A DNA stretch of 9,958 bases from Pseudomonadota bacterium (lineage in GTDB: Bacteria > Pseudomonadota > Alphaproteobacteria > Sphingomonadales > Sphingomonadaceae): NCBI GenBank assembly GCA_023426225.1, contig JAFABD010000249.1, positions 1-9,958 of the forward strand, in the 5' to 3' direction. The notes beneath the pieces are model-generated. The model saw only the letters and a list, made by a program, of their open reading frames with translations. It was not told the origin of the DNA and did not search any database. The stretch's first letter is position 1, and every line of letters begins with the position of its first letter. A program made the position numbers and the translations under genes. Positions 1 to 5,475 of the stretch are shown one piece after another.

Positions 1-1192
1 CCGCGCTGTTCTGGCGCATGTCGAGCGTCGCCAGGTGAAAGCCGAAGGTGTCGACCGCGCGGATCAGCCGTCCCAGCGCGCCGCCCCCGGCCAGCGTGCC
101 GCCGCCCTGCGCCGCCAGCCCGTGCGCCAGCGCCGCCAGCTCGTCGCGCAGCGCCTGCGGATGGGCATAGGGTTCGGCGGCGATCGGCGCCGGCCGCGCG
201 GGCCGCTTGCCGGTCAGCGCCTCGTGCGTCGCCGACAGCCGCGCATAGATCCCCGACAGCGCGCGGCGATAGGGTTCGTCGGCGCGGCTGCGGCCCATGT
301 CGTGGCTCGCCTCGGCCAGCCTCAGCACCGCCTCGCTCACCTGCGCATGTTCGGTGGAGATCGACAGCTCGGCGCCCAGCGCGTGGACGCTCTCCATATA
401 ATGCTCCAGCACCGTCTCGGCCGCGCGTGCCAGCGCCAGCTCCAGCGATTCGGCGGTGACGAACGGGTTGCCGTCGCGGTCGCCGCCGATCCAGCTTCCC
501 GGTCGCAGAAAGCTCGGCGCGCGCTGCCCCAGCGCGCGGTCCCACCGGGCATAGAGCGCGGGCAGCACCGGCAGGAACACGTCGCGGAAATAGGAAAGCG
601 CCGTCTCGACCTCGTCGGGCACGCCCAGCTTCTCGCGCCGCAGCACGCGCGTCTGCCACAACAATGCGATCTGGCGCCGCAATGCCTCCTCGATCGGGTC
701 GCCGTCCTCGGTCTCGTCGCGCCCCTGGTCGCGCAGCGCCATCAGTTCGGCGATGCGGTTCTTGTGGTCGATCATCGACTTGCGCCGCACCTCGGTCGGG
801 TGCGCGGTCAGCACCGGGCTCACCAGCGCGCGGTCGAGCAACGCCGTCACCGCCGCCCGGTCGATCCCCGCGCGCGCCAGCCGGTCGAGCGCCGATGCCA
901 GGTCGGCCTCGCGATCGGCGGCGATTCCCTGCCGGTCCTCGGCCAGGTTGGCCAGCATCGAAAACAGCATGAACCCGCGCACGAACGCGATCATCTCGTC
1001 GAGCGTCAGCCGCTCGAGCCCCGGGTCGATCGCGCTCGCCCCCGCGACGCCGCGATGGCGGTCCACCGATGTCGCGCGGATATATTCGATCCGCCGGAAC
1101 AGCTCCTCGCCGCCATAGGCGCGGATCACGTCGCCCAGCAGGCGGCCGAGGAAGCGGATGTCGGGGTTGTTCGCGATCGTGGGACTGGCCAT
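1..1192 (-). CDS. ppc: Phosphoenolpyruvate carboxylase, N-terminal part (gene cut by window edge)
   Basis: Phosphoenolpyruvate carboxylase is a cytosolic enzyme that adds bicarbonate to PEP to make oxaloacetate, refilling the TCA cycle. Reading the minus strand from the ATG at 1192 gives 397 uninterrupted codons to the left edge. Residues 129-139 read TAHPTEVRRKS, the family signature whose His (H131 here, H138 in E. coli) is catalytic. GGDRDGNP follows at about residues 236-243, the second classical PEPC block, and FGFHLATLDMRQNS lies near the truncated end. The family is usually about 880-930 residues, so roughly the C-terminal 500 residues, with the mobile-loop and allosteric sites, lie outside. 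An in-frame GTG two codons upstream (1198) is an alternative start. The gene diverges from the MpaB-family gene. Identity is secure; the start is probable. The antisense frame (35-1327) is a GC-driven shadow. Confidence 0.96.
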   Translation of the reverse strand, partial: MASPTIANNPDIRFLGRLLGDVIRAYGGEELFRRIEYIRATSVDRHRGVAGASAIDPGLERLTLDEMIAFVRGFMLFSMLANLAEDRQGIAADREADLASALDRLARAGIDRAAVTALLDRALVSPVLTAHPTEVRRKSMIDHKNRIAELMALRDQGRDETEDGDPIEEALRRQIALLWQTRVLRREKLGVPDEVETALSYFRDVFLPVLPALYARWDRALGQRAPSFLRPGSWIGGDRDGNPFVTAESLELALARAAETVLEHYMESVHALGAELSISTEHAQVSEAVLRLAEASHDMGRSRADEPYRRALSGIYARLSATHEALTGKRPARPAPIAAEPYAHPQALRDELAALAHGLAAQGGGTLAGGGALGRLIRAVDTFGFHLATLDMRQNSA

Positions 1193-1199
1193 GCGCACG

Positions 1200-1229
1200 A
1201 TTGCTGCATGGCGGCATGGCTTCGGTCAA
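1200..1229 (-). promoter_or_regulatory. Possible ppc promoter
   Basis: On the minus strand TTGACC (1229-1224) matches five of six positions of the -35 consensus. It is followed after 18 bp by AGCAAT (1205-1200), a weak 3/6 match to the -10 element. Transcription would start near 1193, almost on the ppc ATG, which would imply a very short or absent leader. No clear Shine-Dalgarno precedes that ATG, which fits this reading. The call rests on motif matching alone and the -10 element is poor. Confidence 0.28.
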
Positions 1230-1293
1230 CCGTTGTCATACGCGGCGCCCGCCGGACATTGCATTCCTTGCGACCGGCCCCCAGATCGGGGCG

Positions 1294-2139
1294 ATGCCGC
1301 CACCCGTCCCGCCGGTCCACCCGCTGAAGGGCGCGCTCGTCGAACAGGTCCGCGCGCTGTTCAACGATCGCGCCGCGGGCGAGGCGCCCGTCGAACGCAG
1401 CGACGACGCGCTGTTCGCGCCCGATTCGGTCGTGTGGCGCGTGCATGGCGACGTCGCGGCGATGATGGTCGGCGGCATCGCTGCGCTGCTGCTCCAGATG
1501 CTGCACCCGCGCGTGCTCGCGGGCGTGTGGGATCATTCCAATTTCCGGGCCGACATGCTCGGGCGGTTGCGGCGGACCGCGCGCTTCATCGCGCTCACCA
1601 CCTATGGGCCGCGCGACCAGGCCGAGGCGGCGATCGCGCGCGTGCGGCGCATCCACCACGGCGTGCGCGGCGCGCTGCCCGACGGCACGCCCTATGCCGC
1701 CGACGATCCGTCGCTGCTCGCCTGGGTGCATGTCACCGAAATGCACAGCTTCCTCGCGGGCTGGCGTCGCTATGGCGATCCGGCGATGACCGGCCAGGCC
1801 CAGGACCGCTATTTCGCCGAGGTCGCGCGGATCGGCCGCGCGCTGGGGGCCGATCCGGTGCCCGAAACGCGTGTCCATGCCGAAACGCTGATGCAGGCGA
1901 TGCGTCCGCAGCTCCGCGCCGATGCGCGCACGCGCGAGGTGGTGCGCATCCTGCGCGAATCGGCCGCGCCCGGCATGGCCGCCCACGCGCTCCAGGCGTT
2001 CGCCTTTCAGGCTGCGGTCGATCTCCTCCCCGGCTGGGCGCGCCGCCTCCACGGCCTCGCCGCGCCGCGCCTCGCGCTGCCGGTGATCCGCGCGGGCACC
2101 TTCGGCGTGGCCGAGACGCTGCGCTGGGCCTTTCGCTGA
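1294..2139 (+). CDS. Oxygenase MpaB family protein (DUF2236)
   Basis: A 281-residue soluble protein of the MpaB / rubber-oxygenase (DUF2236, PF09995-type) family, whose studied members are b-type haem oxygenases. Visible family features are VVWRVHGD (46-53), the hydrophobic helix ending in LLLQMLHPRV (65-74), WDHSNF (79-84), RLRRT (91-95), H121/H122, and WVHVTE (144-149). Arg91, Thr95 and H121/H122 lie at nearly the spacing of Arg164, Thr168 and the haem ligand His198 in latex-clearing protein Lcp. The correspondence is my inference. No signal peptide or membrane span is seen, so it is probably cytoplasmic. The substrate cannot be predicted. I chose ATG 1294 because conserved sequence starts soon after it; the GGGG just upstream is only 2 nt away, so it is a poor ribosome site. 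ATG 1216 in frame is an alternative. The gene is a single unit, convergent with the TonB receptor. Confidence 0.88.
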   Translation: MPPPVPPVHPLKGALVEQVRALFNDRAAGEAPVERSDDALFAPDSVVWRVHGDVAAMMVGGIAALLLQMLHPRVLAGVWDHSNFRADMLGRLRRTARFIALTTYGPRDQAEAAIARVRRIHHGVRGALPDGTPYAADDPSLLAWVHVTEMHSFLAGWRRYGDPAMTGQAQDRYFAEVARIGRALGADPVPETRVHAETLMQAMRPQLRADARTREVVRILRESAAPGMAAHALQAFAFQAAVDLLPGWARRLHGLAAPRLALPVIRAGTFGVAETLRWAFR

Positions 2140-2161
2140 ACGGGGCACCCACGGCGCGATG

Positions 2162-2199
2162 AAAAACGCGCCGCGTCGAGGGGCAATTCGACGCGGCGC
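2162..2199 (-). terminator. Intrinsic terminator of the TonB-receptor gene
   Basis: A perfect 13-bp GC-rich stem pairs 2167-2179 (CGCGCCGCGTCGA) with 2187-2199 around a 7-nt loop. On the minus strand it is followed at once by five T residues (2166-2162). It begins 29 bp past the receptor's stop codon and has the textbook form of a rho-independent terminator. The T-run is present only on the minus-strand side, so it should act poorly on transcripts of the convergent MpaB-family gene. Confidence 0.9.
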
Positions 2200-2227
2200 G
2201 CGGGAAGTCCGGCCGTGGGGCGGACGA

Positions 2228-5158
2228 TCAGAACTGGACGGTCGCGCCCACAAAGATCGTGCGGCCCAGCGGGTCGAACGTGCCGGGATAGGTGTTGCCG
2301 TTGCCGAACTTGGTCAGGATGCCCTGCGCGATCGCGGGCGGATCCTTGTCGAGCAGGTTGTTGATGCCCCAGCGCAGCGTCAGCGACTTCTGCACGGCAA
2401 AGGTGCCCGCCAGGTCGAAATAGTCATAGGCGCCGATCCGGGCATTGATGACGCTCGGCGTGCCCTTCAGCGCGGGATTGTCCGACAGGCTCGACAGCGT
2501 CGTCGCGCCGTTGTGCCGCCATGCGAGCGAGACCGTCGCCGCATCGTCGCGCGTGCGGAAGGTCGTGCGAAGCTGGTGGCGCCATTCGGGCGAGGGCTGG
2601 CCGCAGCTATAACCGAACAGCCCCTTGCAGTCATAGGTGCCCAGCCCCGGCAGCGGCTGGTTGACGAGCTCGTTGAGCCAGGTGCCCATGAAGTTGAGGT
2701 CCAGCGTCCCGACCCCGCCCAGCGGCAGCGAATAGCTGGCGTTCACGTCGATGCCCGACGTCTTCAGATAGCCGGTGTTGAGCGTCGTGCCGATGACATA
2801 GCCGTTGGTACCGAACAGCACGCCGTTGCGCGGATCGCGGTGGAACAGCCCGCAATAATAGGGATCGCTCGTCGCGACGCACTGGCTGATCGTCAGCGAG
2901 GTGTCGATGCTGCCGATATAATCCTTCACCTTGATGTGGAAATAATCGACCGACAGCATGAAACGGCGCAGCGCCCGCGGGGTCAGGATCACGCCCAGCG
3001 TATAGGTGTCGCCCGTCTCGGGCTTGAGCAGCCGGTTGCCGCCGCCCTGCTGGACACAGGTGTCCGCCGGACATTCGGGGATATGGCCATATTGCGCCGC
3101 GGTCACGCCGGTGAGCTGGCATACCGCGAGCGAGGCGGTCGGCGACGCACCCGAACACGGGTCCTGCGCCGCCACGTTGCCGATCGACGTCGCGGCGAAC
3201 AGCTCGCCGATATTGGGCGCGCGCATCGCGTGGTTATAGCTGGCGCGGACGCGCAGGTCGGGGCTCGGCGCCCAGTTGAGCTCGCCCTTGTACGTCCAGG
3301 TGGTGAAGGTCGAACGCAGGCCCGTCGAACGCTGGTTGTTGCGGTACGACGAATAGCGCAGCCCGCCGTTGAGCGTCAGCGCGTGCGCAAAGGGCAGGTT
3401 CTGGAGCAGCGGCACCTCGATCTCGCCATAGCCTTCGCTCACCGTGATCGTGCCGTCCGAATCGGTCGATCCGCCCTGCTTGGCGACGTCGTCGGCCAGG
3501 AACACCAGCGTCTCGTGGCGATGCTCGGCGCCCAGCGCGATGCGCACGCCTTCCTGTGCCCAGGGGCTGCGGATGCCGAAATTGCCCAGGTCGCCGCTCA
3601 GCGACGCCGATACCACGTCCTGCGTGTTGCGCGCCTGCGTGTTGCTCGGCGAATAGAGGTACGAATAGGCGTTGGGGTCGATGCCGTTATACGCAAAGAC
3701 GTCGATCGGCCGGCAATTGGGGTCGGTGCCGTCGATCACCGACTGGCAGGTCGGCTTGCCGCCCGCCATCACGACGTTCAGCGCGCGCTGCGCCTTCACA
3801 TTGTCGACATTGTTCAGATAGGTCTCGTGATACCGCACCAGCGACCGCTGGTAGTTCACGTCGTAGCTGAAGCCCTTGCCGATCGCGCCGCGCAGCCCGG
3901 CGGTATAGCGATAGTCGTTGTGGTTCAGGTCGTCGCGCCGCGGCGCGCTGCCCGGGCCGGTCAGCCGGTATCCGATGAACGTGTCGGCGGTCGCCGCGGT
4001 GCCGGCGGCGGTCCCGCACAGCGTTGCCGCCTGCGCGGCCGCCATGAACGGGTTGTTGCAGTTGATCGTGAAGGTCGTGCCCTGGAACAGCGCCGACGGC
4101 GCCGCCTGCGAGAAGGTGTGGTCGCGCATGTACATCACGCTGCCATAGGCTTCGGCCGCGCTGCTGAACTTGAACTTGGCGAACCCGCCCGCGGTGTAGC
4201 GTTCGTCCGAACGCTGGAAATAGTTGGTCGGCGCGTAATTGTAGCGGAAGCTCGAATCATACGGGACCCAGCTGTGCTGGCCGTCCTTGGTGTTGTTGAA
4301 CGTCAGCCCGGCATTCGGCCCGCTCAGCGGGGTGAACAGCCCGTACTCGTTGTTGCTCGAACCGCCGCACACCAGCGACTTGCCCCCCGCACCGGGGTCG
4401 AGCGCACAGGACGAGACGTCGCGGCTGTCCTGCGTCACCGGGTCGGCATGGTGATAGCCGCCATAGACGGTGATGTTGCCGCGCCCGTCGGCAAAGTTCT
4501 TGCCGAACGCGGCGTTGATGTCGGCCTTGCCGCCGTCGGTCACGCTCGACGGCGACTTCTGATACCCGGCCGCGCCGACGACGCTGCGGACATAGTCGTT
4601 GCGGTTGTTGTGCTGAAGGAAGCTGCCCTGCGCGTCGATGCGCAGCCCGTCGAGGCTGTCGCGCAGGATGAAGTTGACCACGCCCGCGATCGCGTCCGAG
4701 CCATAGACGGCCGAGGCGCCGCCGGTGACGACGTCGACGCGCTCGACCAGCGCGGTGGGGATGAAGTTGAGGTCGACCGCCTGCTGCGGCAGCATCCGCT
4801 GGCCGTTGACCAGCACCAGCACGCGGTTCGATCCCAGGTTGCGCAGATTGACGTTGGCGGTGCCGTCGGCGCCGTTGCTGACATTCTCATTCGCGTCGGC
4901 GGTGAACTGGGGCAGGCGGTTGAGCACGCTCTCGATGTTGGTCGCGCCCTGGTACCGGATCTCGGGCGCGCCGACGGTGGCCAGCGGGCTGTTGCTGTTG
5001 AGTTCGGGACGCTGGATGCGCGTGCCGGTGACGATGATCGCCGCGCCTTCCTCCTGGGCGGCGGGGGCGGCGGGTTCGCTCGTCTGGGCATGGGCGCTCG
5101 ATGCGATCATCGCGATCGCGATCGCGCTGGTGCCGGAAAGGATACGCAGTCTCGACAT
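2228..5158 (-). CDS. TonB-dependent outer-membrane receptor, 976 aa
   Basis: An outer-membrane beta-barrel that imports a scarce ligand using TonB-ExbBD energy. The signal peptide spans residues 1-24, with an Ile/Ala-rich core and SSAHA before Gln25. A likely TonB box lies in AAIIVTGTR (39-47). The plug domain (about 55-175) shows NLPQ-type text, LRNLGSNRVLVLVNGQR, and ERVDVVTGGASAVYGSDAIAGVVNF without long gaps. The rest is barrel, with RAPNIGELF late in the protein and a C-terminal Phe (VGATVQF) as expected for BAM targeting. There are 14 cysteines in seven close pairs, all in barrel or loop regions. The ligand is unknown: sphingomonad receptors of this size are variously linked to siderophores, glycans or peptides. 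ATG 5158 is preferred over an in-frame ATG 44 codons upstream (5290) because it has the signal peptide and a Shine-Dalgarno. It appears monocistronic. Confidence 0.95.
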   Translation of the reverse strand: MSRLRILSGTSAIAIAMIASSAHAQTSEPAAPAAQEEGAAIIVTGTRIQRPELNSNSPLATVGAPEIRYQGATNIESVLNRLPQFTADANENVSNGADGTANVNLRNLGSNRVLVLVNGQRMLPQQAVDLNFIPTALVERVDVVTGGASAVYGSDAIAGVVNFILRDSLDGLRIDAQGSFLQHNNRNDYVRSVVGAAGYQKSPSSVTDGGKADINAAFGKNFADGRGNITVYGGYHHADPVTQDSRDVSSCALDPGAGGKSLVCGGSSNNEYGLFTPLSGPNAGLTFNNTKDGQHSWVPYDSSFRYNYAPTNYFQRSDERYTAGGFAKFKFSSAAEAYGSVMYMRDHTFSQAAPSALFQGTTFTINCNNPFMAAAQAATLCGTAAGTAATADTFIGYRLTGPGSAPRRDDLNHNDYRYTAGLRGAIGKGFSYDVNYQRSLVRYHETYLNNVDNVKAQRALNVVMAGGKPTCQSVIDGTDPNCRPIDVFAYNGIDPNAYSYLYSPSNTQARNTQDVVSASLSGDLGNFGIRSPWAQEGVRIALGAEHRHETLVFLADDVAKQGGSTDSDGTITVSEGYGEIEVPLLQNLPFAHALTLNGGLRYSSYRNNQRSTGLRSTFTTWTYKGELNWAPSPDLRVRASYNHAMRAPNIGELFAATSIGNVAAQDPCSGASPTASLAVCQLTGVTAAQYGHIPECPADTCVQQGGGNRLLKPETGDTYTLGVILTPRALRRFMLSVDYFHIKVKDYIGSIDTSLTISQCVATSDPYYCGLFHRDPRNGVLFGTNGYVIGTTLNTGYLKTSGIDVNASYSLPLGGVGTLDLNFMGTWLNELVNQPLPGLGTYDCKGLFGYSCGQPSPEWRHQLRTTFRTRDDAATVSLAWRHNGATTLSSLSDNPALKGTPSVINARIGAYDYFDLAGTFAVQKSLTLRWGINNLLDKDPPAIAQGILTKFGNGNTYPGTFDPLGRTIFVGATVQF

Positions 5159-5167
5159 GGTGGAAGA

Positions 5168-5176
5168 CCCCTTCTT
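5168..5176 (-). promoter_or_regulatory. Ribosome binding site of the TonB-receptor gene
   Basis: AAGAAGGGG on the minus strand ends 9 nt before ATG 5158. It supports the start at the signal-peptide methionine, and not the in-frame ATG at 5290, which would put 44 polar residues in front of the signal sequence. Confidence 0.6.
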
Positions 5177-5248
5177 GCTCCGGTTTTCCGGATGGATGCG
5201 GGCCTCTCCCGGCCCCTCGTCGCAAAGTGCAACATGGGCGTCATCCGA

Positions 5249-5264
5249 TGTCAAATATATTATA
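5249..5264 (-). promoter_or_regulatory. Promoter-like hexamers upstream of the TonB-receptor gene
   Basis: On the minus strand a perfect TATAAT lies at 5264-5259 and a perfect TTGACA at 5254-5249. They are in the wrong order to form one promoter. Reading A: TATAAT is the -10 element, with start near 5252 and a leader of about 95 nt, but the -35 at 17 bp spacing is poor. Reading B: TTGACA is the -35 element and TGCACT (5231-5226) a weak -10 after 17 bp. Either would drive the receptor gene alone. The motifs are seen directly; which one works is inference. Confidence 0.5.
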
Positions 5265-5265
5265 C

Positions 5266-5278
5266 GATATTCAATATC
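5266..5278. repeat. AT-rich palindrome, candidate operator
   Basis: GATATT-C-AATATC is a perfect 6-bp inverted repeat with a single central base. It ends 1 bp upstream of the TATAAT (5264-5259) and so covers the -10/-35 spacer of that possible promoter. A dimeric regulator bound here would block RNA polymerase. It does not read as a standard Fur box. A chance AT-rich palindrome cannot be excluded. Confidence 0.4.
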
Positions 5279-5374
5279 CGCTCGTCGCATCGGTGCGGCG
5301 CCTGGTGCCGCTTCAAGGGGTTAGCGCGCGGTGACGCTGCGGCATCGGGGCGTTTTCGGGCATCGGCCGCGGCC

Positions 5375-5398
5375 GCCACAGCAAAAGCCACAGCAAAA
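5375..5398. repeat. Tandem 12-mer duplication in the gyrB terminator tail
   Basis: GCCACAGCAAAA occurs twice, back to back and without mismatch, at 5375-5386 and 5387-5398. On the minus strand this gives two U-rich segments, the first directly after the gyrB terminator stem and the second 12 nt later. It looks like a slippage or small duplication event that copied the terminator's U-tract. Confidence 0.75.
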
Positions 5399-5430
5399 AG
5401 GGCCGCCGCGGCGTGCTGCCGCGACGGCCC
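5395..5430 (-). terminator. Intrinsic terminator of gyrB
   Basis: A 13-bp stem pairs 5400-5412 with 5418-5430 around a 5-nt loop, with one internal C/A mismatch. On the minus strand it is followed by five T residues (5399-5395). It lies 45 bp beyond the gyrB stop codon, which argues that gyrB and the downstream receptor gene are separate transcription units. Confidence 0.85.
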
Positions 5431-5475
5431 GATTCGTGTGCCGGCGCCGCACGGTGCGGCGCGCGCGATGCGGCG

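Larger units (their letters stand above)
5159..5475. other. Intergenic region between gyrB and the TonB-receptor gene
   Basis: These 317 bp lie between two genes on the minus strand. From the gyrB side they hold an intrinsic terminator (5395-5430), a tandem 12-mer (5375-5398), about 95 bp with no recognisable gene or motif (5279-5374), an AT-rich island with promoter-like hexamers and a palindrome (5249-5278), and the receptor's leader (5159-5248). No credible coding frame was found. The AT-rich island stands out sharply against the surrounding GC-rich DNA. Confidence 0.8.

Noticed and set aside
35..1327. A 430-codon open frame on the plus strand at the left edge
   Set aside because: It is antisense to ppc, which is identified by catalytic motifs on the minus strand.
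1126..2253. A 375-codon open frame on the minus strand
   Set aside because: It is antisense to the MpaB-family gene, whose conserved motifs are on the plus strand. The translation is Arg/His/Ala-rich with no motif.
5159..5290. N-terminal extension of the TonB receptor to ATG 5290
   Set aside because: It would put 44 polar residues before a clear signal peptide and would translate the AT-rich promoter region.
5290..5315. Short inverted repeat GCGGC...GCCGC as a second terminator
   Set aside because: The stem is only 5 bp, it has no T-run, and such pairs are expected by chance at this GC content.
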